From contig CM053794.1 in assembly GCA_028671895.1 (NCBI GenBank), positions 43,912,501 through 43,976,500 on the forward strand: DNA of 64,000 nt. The letters are read 5' to 3'. This document shows, one piece after another, positions 24,187 through 36,681 of the stretch (positions are counted from its first letter, which is position 1; each line of letters opens with the position of its first letter). This stretch comes from Oenanthe sinensis. Lineage: Eukaryota > Streptophyta > Magnoliopsida > Apiales > Apiaceae. Below the pieces are notes generated by a model. The model saw nothing but the letters and a program-made list of their open reading frames with translations, was not told where the DNA came from and searched no databases. The position numbers and the translations under genes were made by a program.

Positions 24187-27100
24187 ATGACTAATTTGAG
24201 AATTCTGTTACATGCTCAAGATGATTATGTAATTATATCACTTGTTCATATTATTTTTGCTGTTAATTTAGTTTACTATTTACTAAAACAAGCCTCACCC
24301 TTTTTTTTAATTGATGCATGGTAGATTCAAACTCGATTAATATTTGAATTGAATATTCCGTGTAAAAGTATATTTTGTGAGGCCTTTTTTATTTGGTAAG
24401 TTGTGTTTTTCTTCCCCATAATTATATATTTATGAGGAAAGTTTTGTTTTCCTTGCAGATAGTGATAGATAATGGAGTACTCCAGATCACATTAACCAAC
24501 CCGGGAGGAAATCTAACCAGAATACAGTATGGCGGAATAGATAATGTACTTGAGACGCATAACAAGGATTTGAATGGAGGGTATGTAAATTTTGATACTT
24601 TCGGGTTTTAGGTAATGTACTTATTATGAATGGTCTTTATATACGGCATTGGTATATGCAGGTTTTGGGACCTTAACTGGAGTGCAGCTGGAAGTCAAAA
24701 GACCAGGGGGAAATTTGATACGTATGTCCAATGTAAATGTATTTGCTGTGTTGAATATTTATGAATTACATTTATTCTCATCAAAGCTGGTATAGTTTTT
24801 AGTACCTCTAGAGAACAAGAATATGCAAATTACTAGGATAGGGATTATGTTCATCATACTGTGATAGTACATGATTGGTCTAGAGGGAGTGCTTGATTTA
24901 ACCCACTGCCCACATGAAGTGCTCGATCAATTCCACCGTAAATCCCTGTGAAATGTGTAGCATTAAAAAGAAATAAAATTAATAACTATGCTTCTGGACA
25001 CTTTTCAAATTAAAATATTTTCTTGTTTAGCATGTGGCTCATCCTTTGCAGAAACTACAATGGCAATAGTACTTGTGTGCAATGTTTATTTTGCATTGTA
25101 AACAGAAAATGTAAAAGTTTCAGAAATATGCTTATAAACTCAAGACACTATTTATTTATTTGTATTTTTTATGTTTGTGCAAAAGTATTGCGTAAGATAT
25201 AGACTTGTAGTCAAACCAGATTAATCCATTATCTGAAAATCTTGCAACAATGCAGGATTAGTGGCACTAGTTTTAAGATTATAGTGGAAAATGAGAAACA
25301 GATGGAACTCTCATTTACAAGAACATGGGATCCTTCGGTTCAGGGTGAGCAAGCCCCATTATATATAGACAAAAGGTACAATAAAGAAGTCTTAAATCCA
25401 TTTATCTTTGAGATACATATAACTTTATAAATGTCCATGATGATAATGATATAAAATTTATAGGTTTGTGATACTGCGCGGCGTCTCAGGATTTTACTCC
25501 TACGCCATATATAAACACTTGAAGGTTATGCCAGCCTTTAATCTCAACACGAGCAGGATAGCCTTCATGCTAAGAAAAGACAAGTATGATATTCGCTTAT
25601 TATTTAACAAATATAGGTTTTATGCTTAAAAACCTTAGCTCATATGTGAAATTAACGAAGTTTTTAATTAAGGAAACATGAAAACATGCTCTAAATAAAT
25701 TTAACACTTGAAAATTAGTGAACAAGTTTTCCAGAAATGATATTAAGTAATAATGTTGTAAGCTAAGCTAAGATTAATAATCTCTTGCTTTTCCTATCAG
25801 GCTCGCCTTGTCATAAATCCTGGCCAGGCATGCCTTCTAGAGGCACAATCCATGCATGTCAGACCAGGATTTGTGTGCACCTTTGTATCATTTCCACTCA
25901 ATCCTAAATCATGAAATAGGTGGAAATGAAGATGCACGTAAGTGGGTACGATGTGTTATATTACCTTTTGAGAGTTTAAAGTACCTGACCTGCTACAACT
26001 TTTGTATCTGAACTTCTGAAGTAAAAAAATCTAGAGAAAAGATATGTAAAGATAGACAGGAAAAATGCATAACAATTTATGTTGGAATCTTACTGTTAGG
26101 TTTCACTATATGGCTGTAGCAGATAACAGGCAAAGATACATGCCTCACCCAGATGACCGGCTACCAGGTAGAGGAGAACAGTTAGACTACCCTGAAGCAG
26201 TTCGACTGGTTGATCCAATTGAGCCAGAATTTAAAGGGGAGGTACTTACCGTACTTTACACTGTTTTCCTGATAAAGTCAATTGGCCTACATTATTGACA
26301 AATTTGAAATCTAGCTTTCTATTGACATAAAAAAGATGCTATGAAATGTGTACGTTAATATTATGATGAAAGATGAAAAAGAGGAAGATTTCATATTTGA
26401 GGTGACTCTAGTGCAATATATGTATATAGTTTAGCATTGTAGAAAAATTAACTGATTTATTACCAAAAAAAATATCAATTAATTCTCTCTAATGCGTTAC
26501 TATTAGGTTGATGACAAGTACCAATACTCCATTGAGAACAAAGATAATCGTGTTCATGGGTGGATATGCTTTGACCCACCAGTTGGATTCTGGCAAATCA
26601 CACCAAGCAACGAGTTCCGCAATGGAGGGCCATTAAAACAAGATCTAAGCTCTCATGTGAATCCATCCACCCTAGCGGTATGCTGCTGTTGTAGATCTTC
26701 TTGTTTTTTAGTCATTTTTATTATCCGCATTTATACAACGTCAGTCCCTTATCAGGATAGAACACGTCTAGATAAGTTTCAGTTCTATTGTAACTTATAA
26801 ATCTTTATCTTGGCCAATAATAATATTTGAAGTAGAAATTGGCCCCTTAGATGAACTTAGAGCCGTCGTTTTTTGTCAGGTTGTAATATATATATTTTGA
26901 ATCATATCGCAAACCATTTTCATTCAGATATTCTTAACTTCTCATTATGCTGGAGAAGATCTTCTCGTAAAACTTGGAGCAGGGGAAGAGTGGACGAAAG
27001 TTCTTGGCCCAGTTTTTATCTATCTAAATTCTGTAACAAGCAATGCTAATGCACTTTCCCTTTGGGAAGATGCAAAAGAACAGGTACTACTATATCGGAC

Positions 27101-29079
27101 AGCTAGAAATATAATTGCAAGATAATTAATCATGTCAAATTTTATAACAATAAGACAATTTCATGTCACCTTATCCGGCAACCAACTCTTCAGATGATTA
27201 AAGAAACCAACTGCTGGCCCTATAATTTCCTATCCTCGGATGATTTTCCCAATTCAGATTATAGAGGCACCATGAGGGGAAGATTGTTAGTTTATGACAG
27301 GTATAGTAATAAAGATTAGCTTCTGTCGTTTCATTATCCTTCATACCTACATGTGCTGATGAACCAGATTGCTAGGTATATTACCGAATTCAATGTTCCA
27401 GCAGCCCTTGCATTTGTGGGGTTGGCTGCACCAGGAGATGCTGGATCATGGCAAAGAGAAAGCAAGGTTTGGTTACACACTTTAGTAATTGTGAGCTATA
27501 TATCTAAAAGATCTTATAAGTTGATTATTCTTGCATTCATTTTAGTTAGTTCAAAGAGTAACAAGGAACGTTGTATTTTTTATGCTATCTCAATATTGCC
27601 AGGGTTACCAGTTTTGGACTAAAGCTAATGAATGCGGTGAATTTACCATTAAGAATGTACGTGCTGGAAGTTATAGTCTTTTTGCATGGGTGCCTGGTTT
27701 TATAGGGGATTATCAATGTGATGCTGAAATTTGTATAACATCAGGTTTATCATCTCGTTTAGACCTAAATCTTGTACCAATCGTTGTAGCTAAAACTTAA
27801 ATTTTGTTGTTGTTTGTATGTTGATCAAGTGTATTAAATGCCAAAGCAGGTTGTGATATTAACATGGGTGATTTTGTGTATGAACCTCCAAGAGATGGTC
27901 CTACAATGTGGGAAATTGGGATTCCTGATCGTTCTGCTGCAGAATTTTACATTCCTGACCCTGACCCGAAGTATATCAACAAACTTTATGTCAATCATCC
28001 GGATAGGTTAGTTTACTTATTGTTTAGAAAGCCTGCATTGAAGAAACAAGTAGTAATGCTAATTGATGATGATCTTGATATATATGGCAAACAAATAAAA
28101 GCAGATGCAATGGTTGAAAGACAATTATATCTACTGATTTTTTTTCCTGACAGGTTTAGGCAATATGGCCTTTGGGAACGATATGCAGATCTATATCCGG
28201 ATAAAGATTTAGTTTATACAATTGGTGTTAGTGACTACACAAAAGATTGGTTTTTTGCTCAAGTCAATAGGTATTCTTCTCCCTTTTTGTTTTATTTTCT
28301 ATTATATAGTCTCTTGTTTTCCGTCCTGGTAGTTTAGTTATCTATCAACTCAACAAGTAAAATTATAATTCAGTTGTTAAATGATAGGAAAGTTGGAGAT
28401 GGCGCTTATAAAACAAGTACGTGGCAGATCAAGTTTGAAGTTCAGAATGTTGAAAGATTTGAAAACTACAAATTGCGTCTGGCACTTGCATCTGCACACC
28501 ATTCTGATTTACAGGTATTTGGTTCATGGTCTTTGAGCCAATTTTCTTGAAGAATAATAAAACTGACAAATAGAAACTATATTGGCACTGTATTTAAACT
28601 CAAAAGTTTATTTTAAGATATATATACAAAACAATTCACTTTGGATGATGAAAAATTTAGTAAATTCTCAGTGTTCATACATGGTAATAAATATTTTGAT
28701 TGATATACCATCTTGAACCCTTTCCAAAGTAAATATTAAAACAAATAAGCACTTTAGTTGCATTTCCTGCCAAGTTTACGGGCTTATCAGCATGCACTTT
28801 TTCCTTTTGCCAAAGGTACGGATTAATGATCCTGAAGCCGATAATCCTCTGTTTTCCACTGGAGAAATTGGGGACGATAACGCAATTGCAAGGCATGGAA
28901 TCCATGGGCTCTACTGGTTGTTCACTGTGGACATTCCGGGTGATCAACTGATTGAAGGGGACATCAACACCATATATTTGACACAATCAAAGAGCAGCAG
29001 TCCTTTCCAGGGGATTATGTATGATTACATCCGTTTGGAAGCTCCTTGTCTAGAAAATTTTAAAACTACATCATTCTAG
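24187..29079 (+). CDS. Rhamnogalacturonate lyase, PL4 family (tandem copy A)
   Basis: The enzyme cleaves the rhamnogalacturonan I backbone of pectin by beta-elimination in the cell wall. Model of 645 residues. Exons: 24187-24228, 24459-24580, 24662-24721, 25256-25375, 25464-25583, 26100-26241, 26507-26677, 26928-27083, 27194-27300, 27376-27466, 27603-27744, 27850-28006, 28154-28270, 28388-28514, 28816-29079. The N-terminal catalytic domain shows FWDLNWS, FHYMAVADNRQRYMP, LPGRGE and NKDNRVHGWICFDPPVGFW. A fibronectin-III-like domain follows (GYQFWTKANECGEF, FAWVPGFIGDY). The C-terminal carbohydrate-binding-like domain shows YEPPRDGPTMWEIGIPDRSA, YVNHPDRFRQYGLWERY and IARHGIHGLYWLF. The first exon (14 codons, ending DDY) is the least certain. 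It matches the start of copy B but gives no signal peptide. Copy B follows 0.9 kb downstream in the same direction. Confidence 0.93.
25812..25937 (+). other. Adjacent hairpins in a lyase intron (candidate structured RNA or MITE remnant)
   Basis: In intron 25584-26099, 25812-25833 can pair with 25854-25875. Over 22 positions there are 18 Watson-Crick pairs, 2 G-U pairs and 2 mismatches, closing a 20-nt loop. Directly downstream, GTGCACCTTTG...ATTTCCAC (25875-25897) can pair with GTGGAAATGAAGATGCAC (25920-25937). The first stem has the arm length and pairing of a small plant miRNA precursor, but I recognise no known miRNA. A small folded transposon remnant is the main alternative. Confidence 0.4.
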
Positions 29080-29963
29080 TTTCCTTCCTCTTCATGTTAA
29101 TTATAATGATTTGTATGATCCTACTCTCATTTATACTTGCAAAAATTAACTCGTTTCAGAGACAAAGCTGGGCACAACCCTTGGTAATAAATTGTTCTGT
29201 GACATCTCGTAAATCGTATTTTAAAGTTGGTAACACTTGAACAACAATCCTAATAAAGTTCACAGTACTGAACTATTCAAATCTTCCTAATAACTGTAAT
29301 AAGAAAATTAATATATTTTCTATGGAAAATTGAGCTTCCGATATACGAGTTTGAACTGGTATCAAACACTGAGCTTCCGAAAATCAGAGGTTTTTTGTTT
29401 GAGGCCCTGCTAAATGTTAACAAGTAGGAAAAAGATTGAAACCCTTGTCAAAGGTCTGAAAATATTTTAGTCCCAGAGTCCTTTAGAGTTCCTGTCACTC
29501 CCCTAGTTGGGTGTCAGAGGCTGGATATTTGAAACAAGTGACTCTACATTAACAAGTAGGTGAAAAGTACTCATCCTAGTAGCAACATCTTTGGGTTGAG
29601 ATAGAATGAACACCACCCAACACAAATAACAAGCAATTGACAGATGAAACATAAAAACTCAACAAACTCCGGCCCCGTCGCCATGTGTTTTAGTAAAATG
29701 TACATTATGTTCGAACATGTCGAAAAAAGGATGTTATTTGGAGGGTGTAAGGAACCTACAGATACAGAAAGAAAGAGTGTTATACTCTTGAGTTAAATAA
29801 TTCAAAGATGGTGTACACGTAAAGAGATTCTTTTGGAAGAGAATTTAAAAATGGGTAAACTTGTCTTCACGTGTTCATAACACACACAAGCACAACAGTT
29901 CAAAACCACCCGGTTCCCTTATCTCTGTTTACAAACCCAAAAGTTACACCCCCTGCATTCTCG
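29080..29963. other. Spacer between the two lyase genes (3' UTR of A, promoter of B)
   Basis: The spacer has no reading frame of interest. It contains a short direct repeat around ATTGAGCTTCCGA (29329 and 29370). It is expected to hold the terminator of copy A and the promoter of copy B. Confidence 0.5.
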
Positions 29964-32900
29964 ATGCAGAAAATTTATTTCAGCTTATATTTTTTTTGTA
30001 TATACTGGAATACCTTAGTGTCAAGTATGGCAGTTGAATTGCATATTTTAGATGATCAAGTAAGTTTTTTGTATTCTTATTATTAAAGAAATGTATTATA
30101 AGCATTTATAATTGAAATCTCTAGTTTCTTGTGTCCTCGAATGAGTGCAGCAATTGATCCTTTCATGCATATTTATCAAGTATGTCAGATTTTGCAAGTG
30201 TAAACTGTAAAATGCTAGTGTTTTACAATTTTATTGTTTTAAAAAAGATTTTAATGTTCTCTGCAGAAGTGTGTATATATTAATAGAGAGGTAAGAGCAT
30301 GCTACCCTTGAAACTATGAGTTGTTTGTGCTTGGGTTCCATAAAGGATCTTGATTGTTACATTAATTCTTGATTGATCTTTTTTCTGTTTTGGGGTGGTT
30401 GTACTTCTTTATTAAAAGAATGAATGACCCCTTTTATGAATTCTTCAAAAAAGTAAAAAATTGACATACACTGAAATAAGATGGGTGAGTCAATTTTATT
30501 AAACAGAACTGAAGAAAAATTGTTGCATTTGGTAAAATGTAAAGCACTCATTCTATAATTTTTATATCCATGGTACATATGAAAACTAAGGTTGTGGTTA
30601 GTGCAATGGTCAAGTGGTCGAAAAGAACCTCTTGTGTAGTATTATTTTTTAGTGAACCTCTTAATTATGCGGTATTACACAAGAAGCTTGGCAGTATAGT
30701 GATAATTTTACACAATCTGCATTTTTAGGTAGATAGTAAAATTGGTATATTAAATACTGATCATTCATGTTCAGGTGGTGATGTCTAACGGCTTGCTTCA
30801 ACTTACATTTACAAAGCCAGGAGGTCACATCATTGGACTTCAATATAATGGAATCGACAATTTGCTAGAGCTTCACAATCCAGAGTTGAATGGAGGGTAG
30901 GATGTTTTGAAACTGCATCTCTTACAGTCACAGTGGGTGCATATCCTAGTCTCAAATAAAAAAATCAATGAAAATAGGCCTTGCTGTGCAAAATGAGATT
31001 AATGTAAATTAAGGTTTTCAGTTAAATTTACACTGCAAGATAATAAATATTACTGATTTGAGACAGATGGTATAAGAATTATAGTTTGCATAGACATTTT
31101 GTGTTTGTTATTAAAAATTCTATTTTTTTCATTGATTTATAGTTTGTGTAGACTTTGTGATTGCTATTAAATATCTGTTTTTTTCACATGTTTTCTTTTC
31201 TGCTTCTCATTGTTCCCCTACACTGCATATGCACTTCATGATTTACCAAATAGTGTTCTAAATTTTTGGTAAAAATTGCAGGTTCTGGGACCTTAATTGG
31301 AGTGACCCAAAAAGTACACAAACAAGAGGAAAATTTGATATGTACCCCCTCTCTCTCTATCTACACACACACACATATCACATGTCAATTACATGCTGTC
31401 AGTAACTTCAGAGTTGTTATATCATCGCTTTGGCACCAATATGTTAAGAGTGCTAACATGGATTGAATGTTGGAATGTGTAGTCTCTCTCTATAAATATA
31501 TCATATGTGCATATTCATGCGATCAGTGAGGTCAGATTTTTTATATCATCACTCTGGCACCAGTATGTTATCATAATATGTATTGAATGTTGAATGACTT
31601 TGTAGGATCAACGGAACAACCTTTGAGATTATTGTGCAGAATGAAGAACAAGTAGAACTCTCATTCAGAAGAACATGGGATTCCTCATTCAAGGATGAGC
31701 AGTCCCCTCTACATATTGATAAAAGGTTTCTTCTTAATTGTCGAATAAAGAAGATAAAAACTATTGGCAACCATAATTATGATCATCGTGACTAACAAAT
31801 GTTGTGTGGATGTTTTAGGTTCATTATGCTTTGTAATTCTTCAGGCATATACTCTTATGCCATATACGAGCATCGAGAGTGCATGCCTTCCTTTAGCCTC
31901 AACGAAGCAAGACTGGTGTTTATGCTCAAGAAAGAAAAGTACAACTTTCTCTGTTAAATTTTGATTATGATTTTTAAAGAATTTGATTATAATTGAAATC
32001 AGTGGATTCTTGCTATCTTTACGTAAATCATTAATGCTTTTATGCACATGCAAGAGAAGGCTGATCTGTTAATAAATTCAAGTTAATTGTCAGTATTATT
32101 TAGATTAAAAAACAAATCGGTCGGTCTGGACTCCAAGCTTTTCACTGAATATAGCAGAATATGTACCACAGATTTGACATTTCTTTTATTTCCTTGTATT
32201 AGTATTTTCTTTACCTTTGGGTTTAATGTATTGGCAAAAATTATGTTATTGTATGTAAGATTATATATATGATGATGATGTGAAGGTTACCTTTATGAAT
32301 CTGTTTCTGCATGCAGTTGTGGTATGAGTCAGACCAGTTGAAACTTGCAACAACTCTGTAGTATAATGCAATTAGCTAGCACAAAAAAAGAAAACAAGAA
32401 CTCTTTGGTATCCTCTGTAGAAGAGCTAAAGCAGAGAGGTTTTTTTTATAGAAAAAAGCATCATCCTGAAAATTAATAAGAACTGCCAAGGGGAAAGTCT
32501 AATGCCTTTATCTATGTTAATGGAGTTCCTCAGTTAAAATGCCTAAGAATCTATAATTAATTAGAAGTCAAATTGATAAGGCCGCTGAGGTTGTGTCTGC
32601 ATTCTAGGTTTCACTACATGGCCATGGCAGATAATAGACAAAGATACATGCCTCTTCCAGATGATAGACTACCAGGAAGAGGTCAAGAATTGGCCTATCC
32701 AGAAGCTGTTCTCCTTGTTAATCCCGTGGAGCCAGAATTCACAGGCGAGGTACTTTCAACTCTTTTTATTCCAAGAATATCTATAAAATCACGCTGTTAG
32801 ACTGTTTTTTGAAATAATACTTGTATTTTTGGCAACCATATATTTGATCATCTAATTTATTGGTTTGTTCATGAGAGCAGGTGGATGACAAGTACCAATA

Positions 32901-35469
32901 TATGTGTGAAAACAAAGATAACAAGGTCCATGGGTGGATATGTCTTGATCCGCCTGTCGGATTCTGGCAAATAACGCCATCTAATGAGTTCAGAACATGT
33001 GGACCTCTCAAACAGGATTTAACCTCTCATGTCGGCCCTGTGAATCTTGCCGTATGTAACTAGTTACTCACATATTCCTTCCACCGATCTATTACCAGTA
33101 CCACTCTATTTGCAGCAATTACTTTCATCAGTTTTTTTAATTACCTAATCTGTAGATAAAATACTCCTAATGATTTTTTTGAAGAAATATAAGAATATGA
33201 TCCTATACTTTTATTTATTTATATATTTTTAAATAAAGTTGATAAAAAATGTAGCAAATAAAGGAATGATTCTCGTGTCGCATAGTAGTTGTTCACAAAT
33301 ATTATTAGCTGACTAAGTTATTCTGAGTTTAATTGTATCTCTACTTTCTGTCCAAATATACTGAAGATGTTTGTAAGTGCTCATTATGGAGGTGTGGATG
33401 TAGTGCTCAACTTCAAATCTGGTGAACCATGGAAGAAAGTTTTTGGCCCTGTTTTCATTTATCTTAACACCACTTCAGATGAAAAGAATGTTGTTTCAGT
33501 ACTCTGGGAAAATGCCAAAGAACAGGTTTCAAGACAACTTCATGCAAATTTTCTTCAATAATTAGCATGAATTAGCTGATACGAAGTTCAAAGTTGCATG
33601 ACCTTCAGAACATGCAACATATTCCTCTTCATTTTCTCTGAACTTCAACATTTTTCATTCTTCAGATGAGAACTGAAGTCCAAAGTTGGCCATACCATTT
33701 CCCATTGTCGGAAGACTTTCCACAATCTGATCAAAGGGGTAGTGTTAGCGGCACCTTACTAGTTGATGACAGGTATTCAGTTTATTATTCACAACTATTA
33801 ATGTTCATCTTGTTTTGTTCAATTCTTATTGATGATAATATGGTTGAGCCTTTAGCTATGTCAGCAACCACCGTATACTTGCAGTTGGTGCTCACATAGG
33901 ATTAGCTCCACCCGGAGAAGTTGGATCTTTCCAAAAAGAAGGCAAGGTGGCTCAACATTTCCATTTTCTCTTTCCTTTTTCTAAAACTGAACACAATAAC
34001 GTTAAATGTATTCTAAATTTATGTTTTATTAAGCAGGGTTATCAGTTTTGGACCAACACAAATGATGGTCACTTTTTTATTGAGAATATTCGACCAGGAG
34101 ATTACAATCTTTATGCATGGGTCCCTGGTTTTATTGGTGATTTCCGATGGGAAAAACTCATTACAGTAACACCAGGTCTAATACCTTGTTGAGTTTTCGT
34201 CATATTTAAATGTTCCTGTTCATGAAAATATATCTGCATCTTAGCAGGTGGGAGCATTGATGCAGGCACACTAATATACAAACCTCCAAGAGATGGACCT
34301 ACCTTGTGGGAAATCGGCACTCCTGATCGTTCTGCTGCTGAATTTTTTGTTCCTGCACCTGATCCAAAATATATAAACAAACTCTATGTCAATCATCCCG
34401 ACAGGTAATTTGTTTAACATGGACATCTGTTATGAGGTATTCTTACTTGTATACGCTCCTGCTGATTCTTTGATCAATAAATGAGCCACGGAATTTAATA
34501 TGTAATTTTTTTAAACTCAAATCATATATATTAATGACAGGTTCAGACAGTATGGTTTGTGGGAGAGATACACCGACTTATATCCAGATAAAGACTTGGT
34601 CTACACAATTGGTGTCAGTGAGTATCACAAAGATTGGTTTTATGCTCAGGTGACTAGGTATGATTTTTTGAATATAGTCTTTAAAGTCTTATAACTAATA
34701 AATTACACTTGCTTATTCTCTACCATTGGAAATTGGGGGCTTTATGATAAATTGGTCTAAAGTGATCCGGAATATGACCCAACATGGAACAGATAACACT
34801 GACCTATGATCCGGAAATTGAAAAAAGAATCTATGCACATAATGCTGTCCGACTAATTTCAAATAACTTTACATGGTGTATACAAGTATTCTTAACCTTG
34901 TTCAAAATCTGAACTCAATCCCCTCTCTGAGATGAAAAATCTTAAAACATTATATTCCTTGTCTCAACTGAGACATGTAACTTCATTAAGATTTGATTGG
35001 CATATGAGTGTTTCTATAACAGGAAAGCTGGTAGTGACATGTATATTGGAACTACATGGCAAATTAAGTTTACACTTGGAAATGTTGATCATACTGGAAT
35101 ATACAAACTTCGACTGGCTCTTGCATCAGCAACAATGTCCCTATTAGAGGTGAAGTTCAATAAAGTGTGCACGTGCATGTATAGTCTAATTCTTTTGTGC
35201 AGCATAAGAAATCTCCAAATTTCTTCCAGGTACGAGTGAACGATGAAGAAGCGAATCCACCAATCTTCTCTACTGGTTCAATAGGGAAAGACAATGCAAT
35301 TGCTCGGCATGGAATCCATGGACTTTACTGGTTATTCAATGTGGATATACATTGTACTCAACTTGTCGAAGGTGAAAATACCATATTTTTAAAGCAAGCA
35401 AATGGAAGTAAATTTCAGTTTGGGGTTATGTACGACTACATTCGTTTGGAAGGCCCTCCACTGTCCTAA
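29964..35469 (+). CDS. Rhamnogalacturonate lyase, PL4 family (tandem copy B)
   Basis: This is a 655-residue paralogue of copy A. Exons: 29964-30059, 30775-30896, 31282-31341, 31606-31725, 31819-31938, 32608-32749, 32881-33051, 33367-33525, 33666-33772, 33856-33946, 34037-34175, 34248-34404, 34541-34657, 35023-35149, 35230-35469. Eleven of fifteen exons have exactly the length of their counterparts in copy A (2-7, 9, 10, 12-14). Exons 1, 8, 11 and 15 differ by whole codons. The same three-domain order is seen: FHYMAMADNRQRYMP, NKDNKVHGWICLDPPVGFW, GYQFWTNTNDGHFF, KPPRDGPTLWEIGTPDRSA, IARHGIHGLYWLF. The ATG at 29964 gives a hydrophobic start (MQKIYFSLYFFCIYWNTLVSS), a plausible signal peptide. 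An internal ATG at 30027 would remove it. Secretion to the wall fits the substrate. Confidence 0.93.
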
Positions 35470-36106
35470 GAAAATTGCAAATATCCTATTTATATCATTC
35501 AAGGGTCATACTAATAATCATCCATGGTTTCATTTATATATTTATTTTCTGCTTTTTTTTTTCAAAAAACAGAACGGCAATCTTTATTCAGTAGCATTGC
35601 AACAACTTCGCAGTATTTTGAATTTGATCAAGTCATATCTCCTTTAATTTGGAATAGGTTTCCATGTATCTAGAGTAGTTCAATTGTTATAACAGTAATC
35701 ATTATATAAATAGAATTTTAAAGTATTTTAATAAAATTATTCATTTTTTTTGACTGACTGAGATTTAGTGCTAACATGTATAAACAGTAATATTTTTTTG
35801 ACCAGAAAATAATATAAGAAAAAATTCTTAGAATTAAATCAACTAAAATAGCTCAGAACCAAAAGGATTGGCGATAGTATCCGCACATTGGCAAAGTAAT
35901 TGTTGCAAACAACTTCTAGCAATTTTGGTGCAGTGACTAATGAGGTCGTTCATCTTGAACTCATAATTCCGAAAAATGGTAATAGTTCTGAATTGCAAAG
36001 TGACAAAGAGCTCTTAACACAAACAAACACGCCATAACAATTTCATCAAACGCCTAGCTACAATGTTTTTGTTTTGTTTTCTGCAATGAGGTTGAAAAAT
36101 CTGATA
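35470..36106. other. Convergent spacer between lyase B and the EPF2-like gene
   Basis: This is the 3' side of both neighbours, which converge. It is AT-rich with no coding signal and probably holds both 3' UTRs. Confidence 0.5.
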
Positions 36107-36681
36107 TTAATTGGAAGGGACATGGTAGAATTTGCCATGACACATGCATCGGTAGACAACAGGACAAGGTTCAGCAACACTGATGGAACACTTGAAGCTC
36201 ACCATCACTCTCTTGCATGGAGAACAAGGACCGCAAGCATGCGAACAGTCAGGCAGACTTGAACCTGTCGGATACAGCTCCTCCATCCTTGCTTCGTTTC
36301 TTCTTCTAGTATCCGCCTACATTATTCATTCAAAATTTTAGTTTCTTCAACGCAACACCACATGCACGCACAAAAACACATCATACGTTACATTACTACA
36401 TTTCACATGTTTAATTTTTTCTAGATGAGAAAACAAACCTCAGCCTGATTATGAGTTTGGTCTTCATAATATATATGATCCTTTCCATAGTAAATAGCTG
36501 AAATTTTAAAGCATCACTCCAGCATTAGTTCTTATATCCACACACACACGCGCACACAATAATTTAATGTAGAGAACTTACAGTGCTGCGGACGGATGCA
36601 TTTAGCCGGAATTATAAGTACCACGAAGCTAACTGTCAAAGGCAACAATACATTGATACCTACACAAAAAATCTTCTTCAT
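36107..36681 (-). CDS. EPF2: Secreted cysteine-rich peptide of the EPIDERMAL PATTERNING FACTOR family (EPF2-like)
   Basis: This is a small precursor of 122 residues in three exons: 36681-36582, 36497-36439 and 36316-36107 (stop TAA). Exon 1 encodes a signal peptide, MKKIFCVG followed by a hydrophobic stretch to about residue 26. A variable propeptide contains a basic site (TRRRNEAR). The C-terminal domain reads LYPTGSSLPDCSHACGPC, SPCKRVMVSFKCSI, EPCPVVYRCMCHGKFYHVPS and contains eight cysteines. From memory this matches Arabidopsis EPF2 (TGSSLPDCSYACGACSPCKR) closely, and EPF1 less well. EPF2 is secreted by early stomatal-lineage cells and signals through ERECTA-family receptors and TMM to limit entry into the lineage. 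Because the exons are short, simple ORF scans miss the gene. The symbol is assigned by this similarity only. Confidence 0.9.

Noticed and set aside
30590..30640. tRNA-like A-box resemblance (TTAGTGCAATGGTCAAGTGG)
   Set aside because: No B box at the right distance and no cloverleaf could be drawn; at most a decayed SINE fragment.
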